From: RGIG7450 sp045633565
GTDB lineage: Bacteria > Bacillota > Clostridia > RUG12999
Reading direction: 5' to 3'
Length of the DNA: 64,000 nt
NCBI GenBank assembly: GCA_045633565.1
Contig: JAZQYO010000030.1
Location: 82,205-146,204, forward strand
Shown: one piece after another, positions 51,915-60,564 of the stretch
Layout: each line of letters begins with the position of its first letter
How positions within the stretch are numbered: position 1 is the first letter of the stretch
Position numbers and translations under genes: made by a program
Notes under the pieces: generated by a model
Databases searched by the model: none
The model's input: the letters and a program-made list of their open reading frames with translations, nothing else
What the model was told of the DNA's origin: nothing

Positions 51915-53750
51915 TTACTGACCTTTCAAATGTGCCTTTATTTGTTCCGCCATTTGCGGAGGTGTCATACCATATTCTTCGAAAAGCCGTCCGGCAGAGC
52001 CGTGCATGATGGGCATGTCCGGGAAAGTGAAAGAAACAACAGGTATGTTTATGTTATTCTGGTGCAAAACTGATATAATGCTTTGGGACGAACTGCCCGG
52101 GAAAACTGAATTTTCCATTGTAACAATAAGATTTTTTCCCACTGTGTTTGAGAGGATAAGCTCTGCGTCAAGCGGTTTTAAAAATCTTAAATTTACCACC
52201 ATGGCAGAAATCCTGTCCTCCCTTAAAATTTTACGGGTTTCCACGGCTTTACCAAGCATATCGCCTGCCGACAGTATAAGAACATCCCCACCGGGGACAA
52301 AAATTTCTCCTTTGCCGAAAGAAAGAGGTGCAGAGTGAGGACTGTCTATAACCGTCAGTTTGGGGTAACGGATTGCAACAGGTCCGGTGCACTCATTTAT
52401 GGCAAATTCAAGCATAGCCTCAAGCTCGGAGTAGTCAGCGGGTGCAAGAATTGTCATATTTGGCATGTGGCTTAAAAAAGCGGTGTCATAAATACCCTGA
52501 TGAGTTTCGCCGTCCTCGCCGACAATGCCGGCACGGTCAATGCAAAATACCACGTGAAGATTCTGCAGGCAGATGTCATGCAAAACCTGGTCATAGGCAC
52601 GCTGCAAAAAAGAGGAATATACTGCGAAAACGGGAACAATTCCCTGAGTTGCAAGTCCACCTGCCATGGTTACTGCATGCTCCTCCGCCATTCCGACATC
52701 AAAAAATCTGTCAGGAAAAGCAGTTTTAAAAGGCGCAAGACCGGTAGCTTCACCCATAGCAGCAGTAATTGCTGCTATTTTGGGATTAGTTTTTGCCAGG
52801 CTTAAAAGTTTATCGCCCATAACAGCAGAAAAACTTCTTCCGCCAATTTTGCTCTTTGATGCAGGAGACATCCCGTGAAAAAGATGGGGATTTTGTTCAG
52901 CGGGCTCATAGCCTTTTCCCTTAACGGTTTTAACATGAACAACGCAGTTATCGTCCAAGTTTTTTACGTGACTTAAAACCTTAATCATTTTATCAAGGTC
53001 GTTTCCGTCAAAAGGACCAAAATACCGAAAGCCAAGTGACTCAAACATATTCCCGCGTAAAAATAAATTTTTAACGCCGTTTTTACATCTTGACAAAACT
53101 GAGGTTAAGCCGGGGAATTTTTTAAATGTTTCTATGGTTGCGTTTTTGAATTTATTGTAAAAGTTTGTTGTTCTGAGGTTGCTCAGGTGATAGGAAACGG
53201 CGCCGACATTTTTTGATATAGCCATTTCATTATCGTTGATGATAATGACAAGCCTGTCCTTTGCGTGACCGGCATCTGCCATTGCTTCATAAAGCATACC
53301 GCCACTTAAAGCTCCGTCACCCACGCAGGCAACTACATGGAAATTTTCGTCGCCAATATGTGCGGCACGTGCCATTCCAAGCGCAGCAGAAACCGATGTG
53401 CTGCTGTGGCCGGTATTAAAAACATCGTGAACACTCTCGCTGCGTTTGGGGAAACCTGAAATGCCGTCAAACTGACGGAGAGTGTGGAAACTGTCTCTCC
53501 GACCGGTGATGAGCTTGTGGACATAACACTGATGTCCCACGTCAAAAATAAATTTATCCCTCGGGCTGTTAAAAACATAGTGCATTGCAACGGTAAGTTC
53601 AGCTATGCCGAGGTTTGAGGCGAGATGTCCGCCCGTCTCAGATACCGTGTTAATAATAAACTCACGAGCCTGGGAAACGTACTTTTTAAGCTCACAAGAA
53701 CTGAGTTTTTTCAGGTCCTTGGGAGAGTTCACTTTATATAATAAATCCAT
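51915..53750 (-). CDS. dxs: 1-deoxy-D-xylulose-5-phosphate synthase
   Basis: A 611-residue thiamine-diphosphate enzyme that condenses pyruvate and glyceraldehyde 3-phosphate, the first step of the MEP isoprenoid pathway. FDVGHQCYVHKLITGR and the GDGALSGGM thiamine/magnesium motif lie in the N-terminal half. MAEEHAVTMAGG and the DRAGIVGEDGETHQG loop mark the transketolase middle domain. The ATG at 53750 follows AAGGAGGA. It is the first gene of dxs-tlyA-membrane protein. Isoprenoids feed the undecaprenyl carrier used by MraY and MurG. Confidence 0.96.
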   Translation of the reverse strand: MDLLYKVNSPKDLKKLSSCELKKYVSQAREFIINTVSETGGHLASNLGIAELTVAMHYVFNSPRDKFIFDVGHQCYVHKLITGRRDSFHTLRQFDGISGFPKRSESVHDVFNTGHSSTSVSAALGMARAAHIGDENFHVVACVGDGALSGGMLYEAMADAGHAKDRLVIIINDNEMAISKNVGAVSYHLSNLRTTNFYNKFKNATIETFKKFPGLTSVLSRCKNGVKNLFLRGNMFESLGFRYFGPFDGNDLDKMIKVLSHVKNLDDNCVVHVKTVKGKGYEPAEQNPHLFHGMSPASKSKIGGRSFSAVMGDKLLSLAKTNPKIAAITAAMGEATGLAPFKTAFPDRFFDVGMAEEHAVTMAGGLATQGIVPVFAVYSSFLQRAYDQVLHDICLQNLHVVFCIDRAGIVGEDGETHQGIYDTAFLSHMPNMTILAPADYSELEAMLEFAINECTGPVAIRYPKLTVIDSPHSAPLSFGKGEIFVPGGDVLILSAGDMLGKAVETRKILREDRISAMVVNLRFLKPLDAELILSNTVGKNLIVTMENSVFPGSSSQSIISVLHQNNINIPVVSFTFPDMPIMHGSAGRLFEEYGMTPPQMAEQIKAHLKGQ

Positions 53751-53778
53751 AGGAAATTCCTCCTTAATAGCATTAATT

Positions 53779-53808
53779 ATTATATAATAATTACGGGCGA
53801 TTTGTCAA
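53779..53808 (-). promoter_or_regulatory. promoter of dxs
   Basis: On the minus strand: -35 TTGACA (plus 53803-53808), 18-bp spacer, -10 TATAAT (plus 53779-53784). Confidence 0.8.
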
Positions 53809-53816
53809 CATTGACA
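53803..53816. promoter_or_regulatory. palindrome shared by divergent dxs and lacI promoters
   Basis: TGTCAACATTGACA is a perfect 6-2-6 palindrome. Its two arms are the -35 boxes of two divergent promoters with identical 18-bp spacers. It may also be an operator. Confidence 0.65.
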
Positions 53817-53840
53817 TAATATGTGTTAATATGATAGAAT
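53811..53840 (+). promoter_or_regulatory. promoter of the LacI-type regulator
   Basis: -35 TTGACA (53811-53816), 18-bp spacer, -10 TAGAAT (53835-53840). The predicted start point lies only about 8 nt before the start codon, so the mRNA is almost leaderless. Confidence 0.72.
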
Positions 53841-53854
53841 AACTATGGGTGATA

Positions 53855-54883
53855 ATGTTGAAAAAACCAACAATAAAGGACGTTGCGAATCTTGCCGGCG
53901 TAAGTACGGCAACTGTTTCGTTTGTTCTTAATAATAACAGTTTGCAGACCATTTCCGAATCAACAAGACAAAAGGTTCAAAAAGCAGCTGCTCAGCTTGG
54001 CTATACCCCGTCTGCCATAGCAAAAAGCATGAGGTCAAAGCTAAGCCGTGCAATTGCAGTGGTGAGCTATTTCTCCATAACAGAAGGGCATTTTAACGAG
54101 GTTTTGCTGGGGATTTACGGTGCTTGTGAGAAAAAAGGATACGCCGTAATTATAAGCTCTGTCGGTGACAATCCTTATGAGTATGCCCAACTTTATAAAA
54201 ATGGTCGTATTGACGGAGTTATCATTATCTGTCCTTATGATACCGGCATTGAATTTGACCAGGAGGAAAACGAACGGCTTGCCTGCGAACTTGGAATTCC
54301 TGCGGTTTTCATAAACAGCAGCAAAAACCCCGACGAAGAGGCATCTGGGAAAATAAGACATATTAAGTTTGATTATTTCAGCTGTGGCTACAGTGCAGCG
54401 GCATCCCTTGCGGAAGCCGGTCACCGAAGTATATGTTATATTGAACAGGATGACGACGATTATGACAAAATGCCACTACAGTCGGCTGAAATATTTTCGG
54501 GAGTGAAGGCTTGTCTTGAATTTATTGGCGCTGAGGTTTGTGACAGAAAAGTATCTCTTTCAGAACTTGATTTGGTGCTTGAAGAAAAAACATCTCAGGC
54601 GTTTGTGGCAAACAACCTTGCCTGCACGGCAAAGCTTTACCGGATTTGTGCGGACAAGCATATTAAAATCGGCGAGGATATATCGGTTATCTGTGCGACA
54701 TATTCAAGCGGCGCTGAATATCTGTATCCCGAAATTGTGTGTGCAAGGCTGCCATTTTATACAATAGGTACGCTTGGAGCACATGACATATTTGATCTTA
54801 TTGCAGGAAATTTAAAAATGGACGGTTACCTGATGCCCTGTTCTATCACAAACGGAAATTCGGTTGCCAGAATAAAGGAGTAA
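53855..54883 (+). CDS. LacI-family transcriptional regulator
   Basis: A 342-residue regulator. The N-terminal helix-turn-helix (about 5-50, TIKDVANLAGVSTATVSFVLN) is typical of LacI/GalR proteins. The periplasmic-binding-protein-like sensor (about 60-340) contains RIDGVIIICPYD and a weaker C-terminal half. The ligand is unknown. I place the start at ATG 53855; GTG 53849 is also possible and the ribosome site is weak. It diverges from dxs and is followed closely by yerB, with no sugar-transport genes nearby. Confidence 0.88.
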   Translation: MLKKPTIKDVANLAGVSTATVSFVLNNNSLQTISESTRQKVQKAAAQLGYTPSAIAKSMRSKLSRAIAVVSYFSITEGHFNEVLLGIYGACEKKGYAVIISSVGDNPYEYAQLYKNGRIDGVIIICPYDTGIEFDQEENERLACELGIPAVFINSSKNPDEEASGKIRHIKFDYFSCGYSAAASLAEAGHRSICYIEQDDDDYDKMPLQSAEIFSGVKACLEFIGAEVCDRKVSLSELDLVLEEKTSQAFVANNLACTAKLYRICADKHIKIGEDISVICATYSSGAEYLYPEIVCARLPFYTIGTLGAHDIFDLIAGNLKMDGYLMPCSITNGNSVARIKE

Positions 54884-54887
54884 GAAA

Positions 54888-55886
54888 ATGAAAAAAATAA
54901 CAGCACTGATACTTGCGTTAAGTTTTGTAGTTCTTTGCACGTCTTGTAAAAAAGAGGTGGAAACAGTAAATCCGGTAGTGGACGATTTGCCGAAGCAAAC
55001 AGCCAGCGATTTTTATGTTAGAATGACAGAAAGCAAATCACGTCCGGTTGCGGTTATGATAGATAATGACTCAGAAGCGGCAAGACCTCAGACGGGACTT
55101 GAGGATGCTTTTGCGGTTTATGAAATTAAAGTTGAGGGTATTGCATCAAGAATGATGGCACTGTTTTTGGATGCCGACACCAAAAAAGTCGGACCGGTGC
55201 GCTCGTCAAGACATTATTTTCTTGACTATGCACTGGAACATGATGCGATATATGCTCACTGCGGATACAGTCCGCAGGCAGCAAACGATATAACAGCACT
55301 TGGCGTAGACAATCTTAATGAGTTTAATTCAAACAATGGAGCAACTTTTTTCAGAGACAGGTCAAAATATGCACCTCACAATCTTTATGCATCAGTGCCT
55401 GAGCTTTTATCTTATGCGTCTGGCAGAGGATATGAGTCGGAAACAGGAAAAGACAGAGTGTTTGAATATAAAGAAAACGATGAAGAAATTGACGGAAATG
55501 AAGTGACCGAAATTTCATTGCCCTATCACTCAAGCTACGTGGTTTCCTACAAATATAATGCTGAAGAAAAGGTGTACGAAAGATTTGTCAACGGTCAGCC
55601 ACATATAAGCGAAAGCAACGAAAAAGTGCTTACTGCAAAAAATATTCTCGCTTATAACGTGGTTAACTACAGCATAGACACGGTAGGTCGTCAGAATCTG
55701 GAAAATTTAGGCAGCGGCACAGGTTATTACCTGTCAAACGGAAAGGTTTTGCCTATTACCTGGTCCAAATCTTCAAGAAGCGGAAAAACCGAATATAAAA
55801 CGGAAGACGGAGAAAACCTGATTTTAAATCCCGGAAACGTTTATATTCATATAGTTCCCGCAAGTGAAAAAATTACGATAAAATGA
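54888..55886 (+). CDS. yerB: DUF3048 lipoprotein (YerB-like)
   Basis: A 332-residue lipoprotein. Residues 1-20 form a signal peptide with lipobox LCTSC. The DUF3048 N-terminal domain (RPVAVMIDNDSEAARPQTGL through VGPVRSSRHYF and YAHCGYSPQA) and the C-terminal domain (NVVNYSIDTVGR... ITWSKSSRSGKTEY) are both present. The family resembles YerB of B. subtilis; its role is unclear. It begins 4 nt after the regulator, so the two probably form an operon. Confidence 0.88.
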   Translation: MKKITALILALSFVVLCTSCKKEVETVNPVVDDLPKQTASDFYVRMTESKSRPVAVMIDNDSEAARPQTGLEDAFAVYEIKVEGIASRMMALFLDADTKKVGPVRSSRHYFLDYALEHDAIYAHCGYSPQAANDITALGVDNLNEFNSNNGATFFRDRSKYAPHNLYASVPELLSYASGRGYESETGKDRVFEYKENDEEIDGNEVTEISLPYHSSYVVSYKYNAEEKVYERFVNGQPHISESNEKVLTAKNILAYNVVNYSIDTVGRQNLENLGSGTGYYLSNGKVLPITWSKSSRSGKTEYKTEDGENLILNPGNVYIHIVPASEKITIK

Positions 55887-55892
55887 ATAAAT

Positions 55893-55940
55893 TACCTCCG
55901 ATAACAGCACAATAGGATTGAATACTGTTAATCGGAGGTA
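55893..55940 (+). promoter_or_regulatory. hairpin that buries the adh ribosome binding site
   Basis: The 5' arm (55893-55907) pairs with the 3' arm (55925-55940) over 15 base pairs with one bulged A, around a 17-nt loop. The 3' arm contains the whole GGAGG (55934-55938) used by adh, 7 nt before its ATG. No T-run follows, so it is not a normal terminator. The yerB stop lies 6 nt before the stem, close enough for a terminating ribosome to open it. Confidence 0.7.
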
Positions 55941-55945
55941 TATTT

Positions 55946-57001
55946 ATGAAAGGATTTGCAATGCTTTCAATTTGTAAGACCGGTTGGATAGAAAAGGAAA
56001 AACCACAGTGCGGACCGCTTGATGCAATCGTAAAACCTATTTGTGTTGCCCCATGCACATCTGATATTCATACTGTATGGGCAGGCGCAATTGGTGACAG
56101 ACATGATATGATTTTAGGTCACGAATCGGTAGGCGAGGTTGCAGAGGTAGGGTCGCTGGTTAAGGATTTTAAACCGGGAGACAAGGTGGTTGTTCCGGCA
56201 ATCACGCCCGACTGGGGAACAAAATATTCTCAGGGCGGATATCCCATGCATTCTCAGGGAATGCTTTCTGGATGGAAATTTTCAAACTATAAAGATGGCG
56301 TTTTTGCTGAGTTTTATCATGTAAACGAAGCGGATGCCAACCTTGCTCATCTGCCCGAAGGTGTTGACCCGGTTGATGCAACAATGTTGCCCGATATGGT
56401 GGTTACCGGTTTTCATGGCGTTGAGCTTGCAGATGTTCAGTTTGGTGACAGCGTGTGTGTAATCGGTATCGGGCCTGTTGGACTTATGTCTGTATGCGGT
56501 ACTAATATGCGTGGCGCGTCAAGAATTTTTGCCGTTGGCTCAAGACCAAAATGTGTTGAGGTGGCAAAGCAGTATGGCGCAACGGACATTATTAACTACC
56601 GTCAGGGTGATATTGTAGAGCAGGTGCTTGAAAAAACCCATGGCGAAGGCGTTGACAGAGTGGTTATTGCCGGCGGTGATAATGACACTTTCTCTCAGGC
56701 TATCCGCATGTTAAAACCCGGTGGTGTTATTGGTAACGTAAACTATCTTGGTGAGGGCGACAATATAAAAATCCCCAGAGTTGAATGGGGTGTAGGTATG
56801 GGACACAAAACCATCCGTGGCGGGCTTACTCCGGGTGGCAGACTTAAAATGGAAAAAATGGCAGCACTGCTTCAGACGGGCAAGCTTGACACACGTCCGC
56901 TTGTAACTCACGTTTTTGACGGTATGGAAAAAATTGAAGAAGCGCTTATGCTTATGAAGGATAAACCGGCAGACCTGATAAAACCGGTTGTAAGAATATA
57001 A
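55946..57001 (+). CDS. adh: zinc-dependent secondary alcohol dehydrogenase (isopropanol dehydrogenase-like)
   Basis: A 351-residue medium-chain dehydrogenase very like the NADP-dependent secondary alcohol dehydrogenases of Clostridium beijerinckii and Thermoanaerobacter, which interconvert ketones and secondary alcohols. MKGFAML opens the protein. The catalytic zinc ligands are C37 (PCTSDIHT), H59 and E60 (GHES), and a later Asp (LPDMVVTGFHG). The cofactor site is GIGPVGLM near 174 with GSRPKCVE after it, where Gly-Ser-Arg favours NADP. It follows the SD-burying hairpin and may depend on translation of yerB. Confidence 0.92.
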   Translation: MKGFAMLSICKTGWIEKEKPQCGPLDAIVKPICVAPCTSDIHTVWAGAIGDRHDMILGHESVGEVAEVGSLVKDFKPGDKVVVPAITPDWGTKYSQGGYPMHSQGMLSGWKFSNYKDGVFAEFYHVNEADANLAHLPEGVDPVDATMLPDMVVTGFHGVELADVQFGDSVCVIGIGPVGLMSVCGTNMRGASRIFAVGSRPKCVEVAKQYGATDIINYRQGDIVEQVLEKTHGEGVDRVVIAGGDNDTFSQAIRMLKPGGVIGNVNYLGEGDNIKIPRVEWGVGMGHKTIRGGLTPGGRLKMEKMAALLQTGKLDTRPLVTHVFDGMEKIEEALMLMKDKPADLIKPVVRI

Positions 57002-57022
57002 ATTTTTCCTATCCCAAAACTG

Positions 57023-57059
57023 AGTGGCTGTAAAAAACTAATAGTTTTTTACAGCCACT
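57023..57059. terminator. bidirectional terminator between adh and hisK
   Basis: AGTGGCTGTAAAAAACT pairs with AGTTTTTTACAGCCACT, a 17-bp stem with a 3-nt loop. Converging transcripts from both sides end here; T-tails outside the stem are short. Confidence 0.8.
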
Positions 57060-57065
57060 TTAGCA

Positions 57066-57815
57066 TTATAAAATATGTTCCCATTTATCAAACTGATACA
57101 TAAGATTCTCTTTTGAATGAGCATCGCTTGATAAAATAAGCTTTCCACCCTTTGCTTTTATATATTCAATGATTTCAAGGGAGGGATAGGGTGCCGATCT
57201 GTATCCCCGGGATATAGCACCTGTGTTTATTTCAAACGGTTTTCCGTAGGGGATAAGAGCATCTACACATTTTTTTGCAGCATTAATGTAGCGCTCGTTT
57301 GCTGCATCAAAAAGATTTGCGGTTTCGTTAAACTTTGTTATCAGGTCAAGGTGACCGATTATATCTGCATTTGTTTTTTTGACAACGTCCGCCATAACGC
57401 CAAAATAGTGTTCTGCCATCAGATACCAGTCACCGCCGAACGATTCTTCTACTGCTTGAGATAAAACATGGGCAGAAAGGTCGATTGGCCAGAGCTTTTC
57501 ACCGTCATTTAAAAAATGAACAGAACCTATTACATAGTCAAATCTGTTGTCTTTTTCTTCTGAGTAGTAGTCCTGCTCAACGCCGGCATAAATATTTATT
57601 TTGCCTTTATATTTGCTCTTTAAGGATGACATTACTGCAAAATAGTTGTCTGTGTCCTCCTTTTTAAGAGAGTTGTCTTTATCAATCTCCATATAAGAAT
57701 GAACGGAAAACCCAATGTCTGTCATGCCTTTTTCTATTGCGGAAATCACCATTTCTTCAGGGGTGTTTGTGCCGTCACAAAAGATTGTATGGCAGTGAAA
57801 ATCCCGGAAAATCAT
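57066..57815 (-). CDS. hisK: histidinol-phosphatase, PHP family
   Basis: A 249-residue metal-dependent phosphatase that converts histidinol phosphate to histidinol. The PHP motif FHCHTIFCDG is near 6-15, with GSVHFL near 96 and HLDLI near 150 and a final SSDAHS near 230 as metal ligands. It is the PHP type of Bacillota (HisJ/HisK), not the HAD type. Its ATG overlaps the hisIE stop by 4 nt; it is the last gene of the histidine operon. Confidence 0.9.
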   Translation of the reverse strand: MIFRDFHCHTIFCDGTNTPEEMVISAIEKGMTDIGFSVHSYMEIDKDNSLKKEDTDNYFAVMSSLKSKYKGKINIYAGVEQDYYSEEKDNRFDYVIGSVHFLNDGEKLWPIDLSAHVLSQAVEESFGGDWYLMAEHYFGVMADVVKKTNADIIGHLDLITKFNETANLFDAANERYINAAKKCVDALIPYGKPFEINTGAISRGYRSAPYPSLEIIEYIKAKGGKLILSSDAHSKENLMYQFDKWEHIL

Positions 57816-58462
57816 TTTGTCATTTTCTCCTGTTTTACTTTTTTGTCAATAACGTGGCGTGATGCAAGTTCACGGTGAATGTCCTCAAGTGAAATGCCCT
57901 GCTCAATCATAAGCACCATCACATGATAACAGAGGTCGGCAATCTCGTAAATTGTTTCCTTTTTATCCTCAGCTTTTGAGGCAATGATAACTTCAGTACA
58001 TTCTTCACCGATTTTCTTGAGAATTTTATCAAGGCCCTTTTCAAAAAGGTATGTGGTGTATGAACCTTCCTGTTTGTTTATTTTTCTGCCTTCAATAAGG
58101 TCGATGAGACCCTGATATGAAAACTCCTGTAGCTCATCACTTTCAAAAACAGGTTTGGTAAAACAGGAATCTGTGCCGGTATGACAAGCAGGACCATCCT
58201 TTTCAACCATCACTACAAGAGCGTCGTTGTCGCAATCAGCGGTGATTGAAACGATATGCTGGAAGTTTCCGCTTGTTTCACCCTTACGCCAAAGTTTCTG
58301 CCTGGAACGGCTAAAGAAACAGGTTTTACCTTCTTTCATTGAAATTTCAATGCTTTCTTTATTCATATAAGCAAGAGTCAAAACCTTTTTTGTGACAGCA
58401 TCCACTACTATCGCCGGGATCAACCCTTTTTCATCAAATTTAAGCTCGCTAATGTTAAGCAT
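57812..58462 (-). CDS. hisIE: bifunctional phosphoribosyl-AMP cyclohydrolase / phosphoribosyl-ATP pyrophosphatase
   Basis: A 216-residue fusion doing steps 2 and 3 of histidine synthesis. Residues 1-105 are the HisI cyclohydrolase (SRSRQKLWRKGETSGN, CDNDALV, then GPACHTGTDSCF with zinc cysteines). Residues about 118-216 are the HisE pyrophosphatase (SYTTYLFEKGLDKILKKIGEE with EE metal site). It follows hisF by 11 nt. Confidence 0.95.
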   Translation of the reverse strand: MLNISELKFDEKGLIPAIVVDAVTKKVLTLAYMNKESIEISMKEGKTCFFSRSRQKLWRKGETSGNFQHIVSITADCDNDALVVMVEKDGPACHTGTDSCFTKPVFESDELQEFSYQGLIDLIEGRKINKQEGSYTTYLFEKGLDKILKKIGEECTEVIIASKAEDKKETIYEIADLCYHVMVLMIEQGISLEDIHRELASRHVIDKKVKQEKMTK

Positions 58463-58473
58463 AGTTCTCTCCT

Positions 58474-59232
58474 TTATATCCTTACGGGAATATTATTCTT
58501 TTTAAGTGTTTCTTTCAGGTCGGAAATTTTAACTTCTCCAAAATGGAAAATTGATGCTGCAAGGCCTGCATCAACCCCCGGAAGAGAGTTAAACAAATCC
58601 ACAAAATCCTGCACACAACCTGCACCGCCTGATGCTATTACAGGGACATTTACCACCTGACAGACTTTATCCAGCATTTCAAGGTCAAAACCTTTTTTAA
58701 CGCCGTCCGTATCAATTGAGTTTAAAACCACTTCGCCTGCACCGTTATCAACGCATCGTTTTATCCAGGAAATGGCCTCCAGACCGGTGTTTTCCCGCCC
58801 GCCTTTTGCAAAGACTTTAAATTCGCCGTCAACACGCTTTACGTCGGCTGAAATTACAACGCATTGACTTCCGTAAAGTTTTGCTGCATTGTAAATCAGG
58901 TCGGGATTTTTTATTGCACCGGAATTTACGCTTACTTTATCTGCACCGCATTTTAAAACCCTGTCAAAATCATCCAGAGTGTTTATGCCGCCACCTACTG
59001 TCAGCGGAATAAATATGTTGCTTGCCACCTCTGTTAATATATCAGAAAAAAGTTTTCTGCCGTCGCTTGAAGCTGTTATGTCATAAAAAACAAGCTCATC
59101 CGCACCACAGTCATTATAAAATTTTGCAAGCTTAACCGGTGATGAAACATCCGACAGACCTTCAAAATTTACACCTTTAACAACTCTGCCGCCGGTCACA
59201 TCAAGGCAGGGAATTATTCTTTTTGTAATCAT
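58474..59232 (-). CDS. hisF: imidazole glycerol phosphate synthase subunit HisF
   Basis: A 252-residue TIM-barrel cyclase that, with HisH, makes imidazole glycerol phosphate and AICAR. ITKRIIPCLDVTGGRVVKG begins the protein with catalytic Asp near 11; the second catalytic Asp lies near 130 (SADVKR). VGGGI and ASGGAG phosphate sites are intact. ATGA overlap with hisA. Confidence 0.96.
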   Translation of the reverse strand: MITKRIIPCLDVTGGRVVKGVNFEGLSDVSSPVKLAKFYNDCGADELVFYDITASSDGRKLFSDILTEVASNIFIPLTVGGGINTLDDFDRVLKCGADKVSVNSGAIKNPDLIYNAAKLYGSQCVVISADVKRVDGEFKVFAKGGRENTGLEAISWIKRCVDNGAGEVVLNSIDTDGVKKGFDLEMLDKVCQVVNVPVIASGGAGCVQDFVDLFNSLPGVDAGLAASIFHFGEVKISDLKETLKKNNIPVRI

Positions 59233-59942
59233 TTTGCCACCTCAACTGCCTCTTTAAGATTTATTGCACCTGTGTAGTATGCTTTGCCGATTATAGCACC
59301 GTAAATACCAAGTGCGGAAAGTTTTTTTACATCTTCTATGGAAGAAACGCCGCCTGATGCAGTGATGTTCATGTCAAATTTCTCGGAAAGCTCACGATAT
59401 AATTCGTGGTTGGTGCCCTGCATTGCGCCGTCCTTTGATATATCGGTGCAAATAAGAGTTTTAACGCCCAGACTCTGCATTTTTTCGCAGAAATCAAAAG
59501 CCGAGAATTGGGACTTTTCTGTCCAGCCTTTTATGGCAACAAATTCATCTTTTATGTCCACGCCGACGGCTACGTTATCGCCAAATTCTTTAACGGCTTC
59601 CTTTAAAAAATCTTCATCTGTAACGGCTGCAGTACCGAGTATAATCCGGTCTACACCAATTGAAATATATTTTCGGGCAGTTTCCATATTCCGGATACCC
59701 CCACCGATTTCGGTAAACAGTGATGTGTTATTGGCAACCTGGCGGACAGTTTCTATGTTGGGGGTGGTGCCGTCTTTTGCGCCCTCAAGGTCAACAAGGT
59801 GAATATGTTTTGCACCCTGGGCCTCAAAGTCTTTTGCAACTTCAAGGGGATTGTCGCTGTACACGGTCATCTGAGCATAATCGCCTTTAAAAAGGCGGAC
59901 AGCTTTACCCTGTACCAAATCTATTGCGGGAAATATATTCAC
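59229..59942 (-). CDS. hisA: phosphoribosylformimino-AICAR-P isomerase HisA
   Basis: A 237-residue TIM-barrel isomerase of the histidine pathway, homologous to HisF. IFPAIDLVQGKAVRL starts the barrel (catalytic Asp about 7); GGGIR and the second Asp in CTDISKDGAMQG follow. The start is GTG at 59942, 8 nt from GGAGGT and 4 nt after the hisH stop; an upstream ATG would overlap hisH. Confidence 0.95.
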   Translation of the reverse strand: MNIFPAIDLVQGKAVRLFKGDYAQMTVYSDNPLEVAKDFEAQGAKHIHLVDLEGAKDGTTPNIETVRQVANNTSLFTEIGGGIRNMETARKYISIGVDRIILGTAAVTDEDFLKEAVKEFGDNVAVGVDIKDEFVAIKGWTEKSQFSAFDFCEKMQSLGVKTLICTDISKDGAMQGTNHELYRELSEKFDMNITASGGVSSIEDVKKLSALGIYGAIIGKAYYTGAINLKEAVEVAK

Positions 59943-59946
59943 TTGT

Positions 59947-60564
59947 CTACACCTCCAGTTCACAAAATGCGCGCAGAATGTTAAGACCTACGCTACCACT
60001 TTTTTCGGGATGGAACTGACAACCATAAATATTGCCGCAGGCTACAGCTGCAGTAATTTCTGCGCCGTAGTCTGTTGTTGCAATGGTGTTTTTATCGCAG
60101 TTTGTACCATGGTAGGAATGAACAAAATACACAAAATCCCCATCTTTAATATATTTAAACAGGGGAGATTTTTCGCCCCTGAACTTAAGTGAGTTCCACC
60201 CAATCTGCGGAACTTTGAAATTTTCAGGGATTGTTTCAGAAATGGGGCGGATTTCGCCGGGGATAAGTCCAAGCCCATCATATTCACCAAATTCAAGACT
60301 TTTGTCAAGAAGAAGCTGCATACCAAGACAAACGCCTAAAATGGGTTTGCCTTTTTTTGCTTCGGATATAACAACCTTGTCAAGTCCGGATTCACGCAGC
60401 TTTCTTGATGCATCTTCAAAAGCACCCACGCCAGGCAGAATTATTTTTTCTGCATTTTTAATTATATTTTCGTCGTTTGTAACGGTTATATCAGCACCGA
60501 TTGCCGCAAAAGAGCTTTTCAGCGAAAACAGGTTGCCGACACCGTAATCTACAATTGCTATCAT
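59947..60564 (-). CDS. hisH: imidazole glycerol phosphate synthase glutaminase HisH
   Basis: A 205-residue class I glutamine amidotransferase that feeds ammonia to HisF. The nucleophile cysteine is in GVCLGMQ near 78-84, and the His-Glu pair in FHPEKSG near 185. GVGNLFSL is at the N-terminus. Its start shares one nucleotide with the hisB stop. Confidence 0.96.
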   Translation of the reverse strand: MIAIVDYGVGNLFSLKSSFAAIGADITVTNDENIIKNAEKIILPGVGAFEDASRKLRESGLDKVVISEAKKGKPILGVCLGMQLLLDKSLEFGEYDGLGLIPGEIRPISETIPENFKVPQIGWNSLKFRGEKSPLFKYIKDGDFVYFVHSYHGTNCDKNTIATTDYGAEITAAVACGNIYGCQFHPEKSGSVGLNILRAFCELEV

